DNA of 64,000 nucleotides, taken from Mesaphorura yosii (taxonomy: Eukaryota > Arthropoda > Collembola > Poduromorpha > Tullbergiidae). This document shows positions 31,992-59,161 of this stretch, one piece after another. The stretch's first letter is position 1, and every line of letters begins with the position of its first letter. The stretch is taken from NCBI GenBank assembly GCA_009869945.1, contig WIXG01000031.1, positions 248,001-312,000 on the forward strand. The letters run 5' to 3'. The notes below the pieces were generated by a model that was given only the letters and a program-made list of their open reading frames with translations, was not told where the DNA came from and did no database searches. Both the position numbers and the translations under genes were made by a program.

Positions 31992-32450
31992 CTACTTTTT
32001 CCCAAAAAAGTTTTCAAAACCTGGGAATTTAAACCCGCTGCCCCTGCCCCATGACTTTCCTGTAAAAAGGTCCACAAGAATGTACAGCGGATTTTTTGAT
32101 GATGCTGTGCGCCAGCTGCCGAAAGCTCTTGTTTTTCTGTCATCATCTGTGACGTAGGCCGGAGTAATTAATGGTCGTGTGCGTACGGTGGTTGTGGTTG
32201 TCGGTGCTGTTGTAGGAATGCTGTCCGTGGTCGTTTTAATTTCATTCGTTGTTTTGTTCGTGGTGGTTTCTGACCCAAGTGCGCTGGTGCTGGTAGTGGT
32301 CTCATCCGGCGTCGCTGAAGGTGCCGCGCTATTCGCTGGCGCCACTGTGCTTGTCCCGATCTCGTCAGTAATAACGGGAGTTGATTTCACGATGTAGAAA
32401 GCGCAAAGAATCAGCGCAAAGCGGAGAACGGGTCTGATTTGATTATGCAT
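31992..32450 (-). CDS. Thr/Ser-rich mucin-like secreted protein
   Basis: From ATG 32450 the single exon encodes 152 residues. MHNQIRPVLRFALILCAFYI is a signal peptide. The middle is dominated by Thr, Ser and Ala (EIGTSTVAPANSAAPSATPD, TTTSTSALGSETTTNKTTN), a mucin-like stretch expected to be O-glycosylated. The end switches to ordered, aromatic and basic text (NPLYILVDLFTGKSWGRGSG, FPGFENFFGKK). The same frame stays open upstream to 32780, but that part is not secretory and the signal peptide sets the start. It is probably a matrix, gut-lining or cuticle surface protein; I do not know a family. Confidence 0.65.
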   Translation of the reverse strand: MHNQIRPVLRFALILCAFYIVKSTPVITDEIGTSTVAPANSAAPSATPDETTTSTSALGSETTTNKTTNEIKTTTDSIPTTAPTTTTTVRTRPLITPAYVTDDDRKTRAFGSWRTASSKNPLYILVDLFTGKSWGRGSGFKFPGFENFFGKK

Positions 32451-33327
32451 GATAATACTGTATGCTGGCCAGTCAAGTGATTTCTCTGCTTTGACGTTTG
32501 GTTTGCAATGGCAGCAGAATGTATAAGCAAAAACCGTCAGAACAGTTTTGAGGAATAATCGCGGCATTGGCAATTTTAAGAAGTAATGAAGGCCAGCACA
32601 GAGAGGAAAATAAAGTCGCTCTCTTAGATCCCCAAAGCCTTGATGGTGTTTGTTCCACGTGCCAACAATTAAAATCACTCTCAGATGGGTAGTGTATTCC
32701 CTAACCGTAAACATCAAACGAAACGTCAGCCTTTTTAACCTGTAGCAAATAAGTGCCCGTGCGATGCAGTCTCGGGTCACCTTGTATTAGTCCTTCATCT
32801 CAAGAGTGCCTAGTTTTTAAGTACACAAATAATTCAATTCAAGTCGATTTATAGACTTCTTGTTTTGGTCAACATGTATAAATGCTGCAAGATGAGATCA
32901 CAAGATGTGTATTCATCTCTTTTTCCAACAATATGGTTTTGACTCATGCTTTGTCAGTACACCTGTTTATGAAACTGGGTCTGTATTGGACGTTGGAGAA
33001 GTTAACCATTTAAATCCCGATGTGGATAGGCTTATGGTCGCTATTGTATGGTGGTTGCAATGAAATACATTTTTCAGCTGCAGTTTATCGACTCTGGCAC
33101 TGCGCAGATGACAAATGAGGATCAACACACTTTGTAAACATTGTTATCACTTGATCACATGTTTTCCTCTCGCAACACGATAAAAAGATGAACCAGACCG
33201 TCAGAGGCAAAAGGAATATTTTACTTAATGTCATCCTGGCCAGGCTGAACGCTGACAAATTAGCGGGCGTTCAGAACAGAAGATCGATAAAGATTAGTAT
33301 TTGACCAGCTTACCCATAAAGTCCGCC
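32451..33327. other. Divergent spacer between the mucin-like gene and GBA
   Basis: Shared upstream region. The minus-strand frame runs open to 32780 as noted, probably untranslated leader. The rest is AT-rich with nothing recognisable. Confidence 0.4.
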
Positions 33328-35349
33328 ATGCATTGTATCAGATTCAGAGTGGTCGAAGTTGTGACTTGGATAATTTTCGTTCACGTCGCTGCAAACGCGA
33401 GTGTAATCTCAAGGGCAAAGTCATGTATTCCAAGAAATTTTGGCTACAGTAGCGTCGTTTGTGTTTGCAACGCAACGTACTGTGACGAAGCTGAGCCGGT
33501 ACCCGAAATTACCCCGGGTAAATACGTGCAAATTGTCTCATCGTTAAGTGGACAAAGGTTTGAAGCACATGAAGGAGAATTGAGACCTGCTTCTGACATC
33601 GAGCGTAAGACAGTGACTACACCCGACAAACACGAAACACGTTTATGTTGTAGCCTGGTGGTTGTATCGTTTTAGATTCGTCCGAGGACGTTCAACTTTC
33701 GATTAACAGCACTGTCAAATACCAAAGCATTGTCGGATTTGGTGGAGCATTCACAGATTCAGCTGGAATTAACTTGGCGTCTGTGTCGACCTCCTTACAG
33801 CAGTTAATCCTGCAGTAAGTTTCTGGGAGGTTAACAGCGAAACCGGATACAATGATATCGTTTAATTTTGCAGGTCATATTTTAGTGACACGGGTCTGAA
33901 TTACACATTCGGTCGAATTCCAATTGCTGGAACTGATTTTAGTACGCGTAAATATTCATACGATGACGATGTGGAAAATGATGCAGAACTCAGCCATTTT
34001 AATTTGACCATTGAAGATACAAAGTATAAAGTAAGTGGTTGGTTAATTACCAATAATCAAAGATACTCGACTTTTCTGTGTCAAATTCGTTAGATTCCAT
34101 TCATCACCCAAGCGTTGCAACTACAACCTGGTTTAAAGCTCATAGCGGTGGCATGGAGTGCTCCGAAATGGATGAAAACGAACGATGCGTTCGATGGTTA
34201 TGGATTCCTTAAGCCAGAGTATTATCAAGTATGGGCAGATTATCTAACGCGATTCCTGAAAGAGTACCAAAAGCATAATCTAACCATGTGGGGACTGTCA
34301 ACACAAAATGAGCCATTTGATGGGCAAGTGCCACACTTTCCGTTTAATTGCATGGGCTGGACCGCGGAACAGCAAAGGAGCTGGATTAAGAACAACCTGG
34401 GGCCTACAATGAAAACATCGGGGTTCAGAAATGTTAAAGTTATCATACTTGACGATCAGAGGTCGTTTGTGAACAGTTGGTGTCGAACAGTAGGCGACGA
34501 TAAAAATACTGGCAACTTTTAGCCTTTACTACGATGATATATTGCATAATGCTTATTGTCGTTTTAGATATTGCAGGATCCGGAAGCTGCGAAATACGTT
34601 TCTGGGATTGGAATTCATTGGTATATGGATTCATACTATCCGTCCTCCATTCTCGACATCGCACACACGAATTTCCCAAATTATTTCCTTCTTGCAACTG
34701 AAGCGAGCATCGGTTCCAACCCCGGCGAGCATCAAGTCCTGCTTGGCTCCTGGGAACGGGGCGAAGAATATGCACACAATATTATTGACGATTTGAATCA
34801 CTGGATTACTGGTTGGATTGACTGGAATTTGGCGCTGAACATGAACGGTGGGCCAAGTTGGGCAGAAAATTTTGTCGATGCGCCAATTATTGTGGACAGG
34901 TTCGGGGTGAAATTCTTTTTAATATAATCGGATGCTGCAGACCTCTATTTCTTTTTGAACTTACAGATACACTGATACAGCATATAAGCAGCCAATGTTT
35001 TATGCCATCGGCCACTTTTCCAAGTACATCCCGGAGAACTCTGTACGAGTTCATCATGAATTACGGACGGGTACTGGTATTGCGAACGATTTATCGGTAA
35101 TTCATGGATTTGAGGTTTTAACTGCTCAGCGCCCGGACGGTGACTTTGTCATTGTTGTTTTGAACAAGTACGAATTCGTATTTATTTTCTGAAAGATGTT
35201 GGTGGACATGCTATGTGCATTTGTTCGTGTTCTCACACAGGCTGAGTCGAACGATAACAGTGCATATCACACTGCATGGGAATCAGCGACACTCTATCAA
35301 GGTCGAATGTGACCCACGATCGATTCGAACAATAATTTCAAGATTTTAA
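33328..35349 (+). CDS. GBA1: Lysosomal acid glucosylceramidase (GH30)
   Basis: The enzyme cleaves glucosylceramide to glucose and ceramide in the lysosome. Seven exons (33328-33604, 33676-33814, 33874-34030, 34094-34489, 34568-34899, 34967-35167, 35241-35349) close in phase: 536 residues, exactly human precursor length. A signal peptide (VVTWIIFVHVAANA) precedes CIPRNFGYSSVVCVCNATYC with its conserved disulphide cysteines. GFGGAFTDSAG, SYFSDTGLNY and APKWMKTN follow. The acid/base glutamate is E264 in STQNEP (human E235 of the mature chain) and the nucleophile is E368 in ATEASIGS (human E340). DWNLALNMNGGPSW and KQPMFYAIGHFSKYIPE are near-identical to human. No catalytic residue is missing. 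Confidence 0.97.
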
Positions 35350-35740
35350 CATCGAAGGTGCAAAGTACGGAATTTGAACAGAGTGTGCGTGGATTGCATC
35401 TTGCGTGCTGAGGAACTTGAAACCCAAATTTTCAGATTTTCTATTGAGGCGAATCGGAGAAGAAACAGCTTGATATGCCTTAGTAACTTTTCGGAGCAGA
35501 TTAGGATTAAAGTAGATATCGGATATCATCATGAGTGATGGCTATTCATTCAATAGAAGTAGAACTATTAATTACTATGATTCATTCAAGGTTCTACACA
35601 GCACGAAAGTTTTCCGGACGTTAGAATTCATTAGAATTTTAGGACACAGAAATTAGGAGAGATCATTTGGTCTATCTCCTCACTATTTGTACAATTTTTG
35701 TAACATAAAGCAAAATCTGAAGAGCAAAACGTTGGAAGCA
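35350..35740. other. Spacer between GBA and the F-box gene
   Basis: AT-rich 3' flank of GBA and 5' flank of the next gene. A minus frame at 35338-35532 overlaps the GBA end and has no support. Confidence 0.4.
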
Positions 35741-37846
35741 ATGGCACAGCCCAGCAAGCGTCTGAAGACATCAATTAAACCAGTCGAACTCCAAGGAACT
35801 GCACCTTCGGCGCCTCGACGGACAAACATTTGCCATCTGCCGAATGAGGTTACCAAAATTCATTTTTCATTTAGTAATGCTTCCTTTCGGGTATTCCAAA
35901 TAGTTCATTCTCAGTGGGAACGTCTTTTCAGCTCTTACACAAAGTGTTCGGCTTATTACCTCAGAAGAATTTGGAAGCATGCATCTACGTCAGCAATCAT
36001 TGGTCTGCTTATATCAATGGAGGCATGGGACTCAAAGTACAAGTTGGCAAGAACGTGGAAAATTGTCGATATGAATCGATGTGGTGGATTTGGGGTACAC
36101 GACTACGACTACGACGCTCACAACCGCAAACAGACGATGACATGAAGAAGGTTCTCATCGGCTCGATCGATTTCGTCGAAAAATTTGGAGTCAGTGAGTG
36201 TTGGTTTCAAGGCTGCATTCCCAGAAAAGACGTTCGCTTCAAATACCCGTTCTTGGTTCGGAAATTAACGTTCGACTGTTCTATTCCGACTCACAACTTT
36301 AAAACTCTGATGTCACCTTTAACAACTCTTCAAGAATTGACGCTGAGCCAGTTGACGCTTCTGAACAAGCATGTCGGCCTAGTTCCATTGTCTCTTCCGC
36401 ATCTGAAGACGTTGATTATCTCCGGCCGGAGTCTCTGCCAAAATATTCGCTGGAAGAATCGCACGGTTCAAAATTGGAGACAAATGGTATTGAACATTCT
36501 CTTCATCCTTCGAGAAATGACGTTCCCACGAATCAATGAAGTTGTACTGCAAACTCTGAATGTTTCGTCTACGAAGCAAGAGGACATGATCATGGAGGAA
36601 CTGGTCAACTTTTTAGCTCGACAAAAGAAAACTTTACGCAAGATTTCCATTCTGATTCGTCACCATTCAAAGGGAAAACTCAAGACTGAGCACACCAATC
36701 AATTTCGATAGTCTTACGGCTTTGTTGGAAAATATTCAGCTGGAATCCATTTTCGTCCGTAATTGCAGGCACGACTCCACGACACGGCGAACTCAGGAGC
36801 TGCTTTCGTTTTGCTTGAATCAAATTGCGCAGACATCAATGCACAACGTTAAACATTTCACTTGGTTGTTTCACCCTCAAGCCCTCGTGCTCTTCCAACC
36901 CGGCCCATTCATTACAAACAACTCCAGATAACTGGTTTCTGTTGAGATGAAACTCTCGCCGTATCTGCGCCTGGTCAATTGTGACATGTTCAAGAACTGT
37001 TCTTCATTGAATATACTGAAGCTGAAGGCGGGCAGCAGACTTTTCGCAGCAAATGGAAGATTGGATCCTCAAGCCAAACTGTTCAACCTTGGCTCTCTTC
37101 CCGGAAACCTGAAACACCTGTCGCTGGTTGGATTCGAAATTTTGAAGCAAGACTCGCAACATTTGGGCAATCTCTCGCATCTGAACGCGCTGGAATTAAT
37201 TAAAGCGGGTACGAAGACGGACTTCGGACTCAGCAATCTCGTTCTCTCGCACATTCTCAACAAGAAAACTGTGGGAGTGATTCGACTAAAGCACTCTTTA
37301 AACACTTCCGGCGTGAATACAAATCAAGGACGTGGGTTGCTGACCTTTGGCGTCGACACAGTGATGGAGCAGCACGGTGGCGACATCGTTCTGAAGCTTG
37401 TGCAAAACACTTACAAGCTTTGCCTTCTCATGTGTAAGTTAGCCGGTTCGGACCGCATCGGCTTCGCGAATGACAGGTCAAGATACTTCAACAATCCTGC
37501 CACCCCAACGTATTTCTACGATAATGCGGAAGGAAACTCGAAGGAATGGAAAGTCGAAGCCGATGTGCTGTCTGATAGGGATACGAATGCGATTGGTCAT
37601 TACCATCATTATCGGACGATGCCAGCACCACCCACGAGTCTGATTTTCGTAGCAGAAGATCTGGAAATTTCTGACAGTGATGCAGACGAGGAAGCAGGAG
37701 AGGTTGACGTAGAAATAGAATCGGAAGCCGAACAGGACTCTGAAGAGGAGCGGGTGAGCAATGAGGACGAATCCGAAGACGATGACACTGACATTCGTTC
37801 TGTTTCAGCTACGTCGTCCTCTCAAGAGGACTCGGATTCCGATTGA
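35741..37846 (+). CDS. F-box protein with LRR-like body and acidic tail; frame broken once
   Basis: F-box proteins are substrate receptors of SCF ubiquitin ligases. Exon 1 (35741-35848) ends NICHLPNE and splices to 35932, LLHKVFGLLPQKNLEACIYV, which together form a standard F-box ending in HWSAYI. The body has leucine-rich repeat-like strands (FLVRKLTFDCSIPTHNF, LTTLQELTLSQLTL, LPHLKTLIISG; later LNILKLKAGSRL and LPGNLKHLSLVGFEI), and the tail is a long Asp/Glu/Ser run. The frame used from 35932 ends at 36711 while the coding text resumes one frame over from about 36705, with no good intron to explain it. A second stop at 36929-36931 is removed if an intron from about 36889 to 36946 (GTGCTC to GTTGAG) is spliced. 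This is either a recent pseudogene or an assembly indel. Confidence 0.65.
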
Positions 37847-38734
37847 GCCAACGACCCACACGAGAAGCCTCCAATTAAATTCAGACGCTGCTGTCTTGAG
37901 CTTACGCCATGCATTCTTCAAAAATTCAAAATTGAATTATTATGATGTCCACAAGAGCCAATTTTCCAAACAGTGTGACTTTGCCAGCAAGGGACTTTTC
38001 ATAAAACCAAACTCCTATTCGAATTTCTCAGAGTGCTCAGAGTCATGGCTTCAATAATATGGCACACATTGCGCTTCCCATTCTCCAGACTTCTAGCAGA
38101 CTTCTCGAACAATCTTTGCCACTCTCATTTCAAATATTCCAGTAATCCCAATGGCTTCGTGGACAATTTCTCTTAAATCGGAGCACCAATGGAACGCAGG
38201 ACTTTTGCTGGGCTGCTGTGATAGACCCCACATCTAACGCCTCCTGAGAGAAAATTTAACCGACTGCTAGGTCCGTGCCCTACTGGTCAATAAATTACCT
38301 CGCCAGTCACTGGCACCAACCTCCTCATGGTCCGACGTGTGCTGTCCAACATTATGCGTATCCATCAAGGAATTGCAGTCAGAAAAACCTTGATTACTTT
38401 TAAAGCTGTTGAAATCATGACTCATGTGTTCAGCGGCTCCTTTAGCCTTTTATGTTGTCAACACCTTTACTTCTTTTGTACTATTCCGTATCCTGGCGGT
38501 CAATTAGCTTAGGTCGAAACTTCTTTTTACATGGCTGCTGGCAGTTGAAATTTCCGCAGACATTTCAAGGCTACGGATAAGAGCGTGTTGTGTTCCACGC
38601 ATGTACCAATCACCAATTGCCCAAAGCCTAGAAGAAGAATCAGATCGATTACGCTAATTACTTGGATAAAGAAACTTGGAATCGCTCCGTGCAATAATTA
38701 ACCGCTCCTTAATTTTGCAGTTTCGAAAGCAATC
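37847..38734. other. Spacer between F-box gene and secreted charged-protein gene
   Basis: The first part is probably F-box 3' UTR. A splice acceptor-like TTTTGCAG just before 38721 suggests that a non-coding first exon of the next gene lies in this stretch, but I cannot place it. Confidence 0.4.
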
Positions 38735-39319
38735 ATGGCCAAGAAGATCTTCTCACTTCCCGTATTGCTGACTGTGCTGATTCTGCTTCAGCTGTTTCTC
38801 ATCGACGGGGGCGAATGTCGCAGAAGAAAGCGCAAGCGCCATGGCCGCGGACGCGACCATGAACATGAACGAGAGCGAAACGGGCACGGACGGCGTTCCC
38901 GTCATAGAGGAAGATCGACCCATAAGTCACGGCGTTACGAGGAGGACAACGATGTCAAGGATTCTCAGGACGAGGAAGACTCTTCGTCGCGGGACAAGAG
39001 CGATGATCGTGACAGAAACAGCGACAAAGATCGAGATCGTGAGAGAGACGACGACGACAAAAAGTCATCCAAACGTGGGAACGGCAATGTGATCGTGTTC
39101 GGAGGCACAAAGAAGAGTGACGGGACATACAAGGACCCCTGGAACGCCTCCGGCGAAAGAAGCCGCAAAAACCGTGATGGTGACAGCAACGGTAGCAATG
39201 AGAACCGCAACGGTGGTGGTTGGAACTGGGGCGGAGGTGGTGGACACGGTAGGAAGAACAGAGAATTCCCAGGCTTCGGCGGATTCGCAGACTTGCTCTC
39301 AATATTTTCATTTGGATAA
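38735..39319 (+). CDS. Highly charged secreted protein, Arg/Asp-rich with Gly-rich end
   Basis: A single coding exon encodes 194 residues. MAKKIFSLPVLLTVLILLQLFLIDGGEC is a clear signal peptide. The mature chain is first very basic (RRRKRKRHGRGRDHEHERER), then alternates Asp/Glu and Arg/Lys (DKSDDRDRNSDKDRDRERDD), then turns Gly/Asn/Trp-rich (NGGGWNWGGGGGHGRKN) and ends PGFGGFADLLSIFSFG. The bias suggests a disordered matrix, silk-like or cuticle-mineral protein, but this is inference from composition. Overlapping long frames on both strands are composition shadows. The short hydrophobic end recalls FPGFENFFGKK of the mucin-like protein at 31992. Confidence 0.7.
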   Translation: MAKKIFSLPVLLTVLILLQLFLIDGGECRRRKRKRHGRGRDHEHERERNGHGRRSRHRGRSTHKSRRYEEDNDVKDSQDEEDSSSRDKSDDRDRNSDKDRDRERDDDDKKSSKRGNGNVIVFGGTKKSDGTYKDPWNASGERSRKNRDGDSNGSNENRNGGGWNWGGGGGHGRKNREFPGFGGFADLLSIFSFG

Positions 39320-40254
39320 GGTCAGTCTCCATAATTAAATGCTGGCTCCCATTATCCCGGTTCATTTACTAGATTGAATAATACCCTACATTTTTGATTC
39401 TTCTTTTCAGATAGAATGGCAAAGGATACTTTTATTCAACATTCTGGATTCTAATTCTAGTTGAAATTCACCATCTTGGAATAAAGCTTGCACGTGAACC
39501 CATATGTACGAATACTTAATTTCATATGCAGCTGTCGTTTGATTGAATTAATGTAAAGCGACCGCGGCAGGAAGTTGCTCAATGCTCTGAACTTGAACCA
39601 TGTGCGTCACAGAAACTTTAACCGAAAGCTAGTCTTTGACTTGGCTAAACAACAACGAACTCAATCTTGCATAATGCATCATTCATACCGCTAATCAATA
39701 ACTGTGATCTCCATTTCATTAGTACAAGTACTATTTTACTAGACGATATACGACGGTCATTTCATTCCATTCGTCTATTGTTTCTCTCGTCCATTCACAT
39801 TCGCTTTTATCGTCGGTCTGTTTTATCGTAGAAATCACGAAAGTCACTTGACAACCCAGCTCACAAGCAGCGATGCGACGATGCAATTTTGAGACACGCA
39901 AAATATTGAGTCCATCGACCAAACATAAACAGTCGGATTGCATGCCGTTGAAATAAATGCCAAAGTCCCATGAAACAGAAGCTTATCAAGCAAGTACGCA
40001 CGGAAATGCAAAATCTGACTTTCTCGGTCGATCCACTGGGCTCGTAGCTTGTCAATTCGGGAGTAAAGTCAATACTGTACATCATCAGCGCAATAGGTCC
40101 CAGGTTAGAGATACATTAAGCGCATCTAAAATCTAATGGAGTAGCCAGGACACCATTGATTTAATTTTAACTAGCTAGACACTACGTATTCTCCATTCCA
40201 AAAGTCTCAGTAACTAAATTCATAGCTGACGCATTTTGAATTGACATCGACATC
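39320..40254. other. Spacer between charged secreted-protein gene and PACRG
   Basis: Contains the 3' end of the former and the promoter of PACRG. I looked for an X-box near PACRG and found only partial matches. No gene is supported. Confidence 0.4.
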
Positions 40255-41324
40255 ATGGCAGCTTCAGCAATTTGGGGTAAAATGTACGATCTCCGCGCTC
40301 CGTACAACGTCCGTTGTGGTGACATTGCATGTAAGTCCTTTGCATCCTACTACAGGGATTTTTGTCTTGTTATCTGAAGCTTGAATTTCCCAACAATAGG
40401 CTTACGTGTCGTGAGTCCATTTGGTATTGAATCCTGGCAGAAGGACACAATCACAGATTGTCCACCACGGGCTGGATCAACGTTTCCACGCTGTCCCACA
40501 CCAACTCTGTTCCGTAAATGTTATGATCGCGGCGAATTCCCAATCATGATTGACCACAGCAAAAATGGAAAATGCATTCTCTGGAAGGTAGGTCCTGAGA
40601 AGGCTTCATGCTTGCACGTTAAATCCTTGTCGTAAAACTAACTTTGCCGTCGTCATAAAATTTGACAGGTAGAACCTGAACGACTGGATTACCATCATTA
40701 CTTGCCGCTGTTCTTCGAAGGTCTCCGAGAGATAGACCATCCGTACTCCTTTTTCGCCAGACAAGGAGTTCAAGATCTGCTGATGAAGGGCTGCGAAAGT
40801 GGAGGAACAGGAAAAGTGTTACCGGTCGTTCCACAGTTAATTCGTCCTCTTCGTGGTAACATTCATTTTTAGCACTCTTTGACAGTCTGATATGAATCAG
40901 TATCGGACTGAGCACTGAGTTATCGTATTTAATTGCAGAAGCTCTCAACACACGATGTCCTCCGATCTTAAAGGCTACGCTTCACGCCCTGCAACAACTG
41001 ATTGTCTCCGAGAAACACGTCGGCGAGGCTCTGGTCCCGTACTACAGACAATTACTGCCAGTACTGAACATTTTCAAGAATAAAAACGGTATGAGTCGCT
41101 TGTATTATCTTGCAAATTGACTAGCCATTGACTAAAGGCGCATGTTTCTTAATATTTTTGCAGTAAATATTGGAGATGAAATTGAGTACGGGCAGTACAA
41201 ACGTGAAAACATCGGAGATCTGATTCAAGAAACGCTGGAGTTGATGGAGCGCTATGGTGGAGAAGATGCCTTCATTAACGTGAAATATATGGTACCAACG
41301 TACGAATCGGTTTGCCTCAACTGA
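40255..41324 (+). CDS. PACRG: Parkin co-regulated gene protein (axonemal inner junction)
   Basis: PACRG with FAP20 forms the inner junction joining A- and B-tubules of doublet microtubules; it is needed for motile cilia and sperm flagella. Exons are 40255-40330, 40400-40587, 40669-40855, 40939-41088 and 41164-41324 (253 residues). The match to the human protein is strong and collinear: [111 protein letters not shown] and the end [10 protein letters not shown]. Only the first 45 residues diverge. AATAAA is at 41567-41572. Its 3' end faces that of the SASH gene. There is no parkin gene beside it in this window. Confidence 0.97.
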
Positions 41325-42068
41325 GTCCACCGATTTCTGGATATGGTCCTGATCCCCTGGATTGGCACGGTCTGTCTCAACTCAACCGCAAAATGTCGAC
41401 GTATATGCAATAAGTAATTAATGAGGCTAAGATACTATACCTAATAACGAACGTTTAACATATGACATGTAAAATAGGGTAATGTCAAAAATTGCAATCA
41501 CAAAGCACGAATGCAATCAATTCAATACTTCTGTGATATGCCACTAAAACACAAAATTGGAAAACGAATAAAGTTAATCTGATAACGATAATGATCTGGC
41601 TATGCCATCTGCGCATACGAATTTGAACCGATGTATCCTGAATAAATTGATGTCGAAATCTGTTTGAGTAAAATGGAGTACAATCATTCTTAAATAGATT
41701 CTTTATTCGCAGTATCACTTACAAATGACTTATCAAGCTTGTTCGTGCAACACGTAGTAATGAACATATTACAGGACTTAGCAGTATTAACATGATTCAA
41801 TATTGCGATCAATTACACTACAAAATCATTAATTAATTGTAAAAATGTGCGTACACGAAGAGCGTGAGCGTAAAAATTTCTCTAGAACTTCCCTAAAACT
41901 CTTCTTGATATGAAGTTGTACAATAATCTTAACGTCTACTAAAAGCTCACACCATTGGCGACCCCAAAACCTGATTCCATTGCCCTTACATTTCTATTAC
42001 ATCATTTCCGCACACCTTAGGATTAATGTACAGGCTTAACTACATTTTGGAACTTAACTGGGTTCGTC
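41325..42068. terminator. Convergent 3' region of PACRG and the SASH-family gene
   Basis: Holds AATAAA on the plus strand at 41567-41572 (PACRG) and AATAAA on the minus strand at 41707-41702 (SASH gene, 362 nt past its stop). The two predicted ends are separated by about 130 nt, so read-through of either would make overlapping transcripts. Confidence 0.6.

Positions 42069-59161
<17,093 letters not shown>

Noticed and set aside
32451-32780. Upstream extension of the Thr-rich secreted protein
   Set aside because: The frame is open but would bury the signal peptide inside the protein; ATG 32450 gives a normal secretory start.
38841-39365. Overlapping frames on both strands over the charged secreted-protein gene
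   Set aside because: They arise from the repeated CGN/GAY codons of the real frame; only that frame has a signal peptide and an upstream acceptor.
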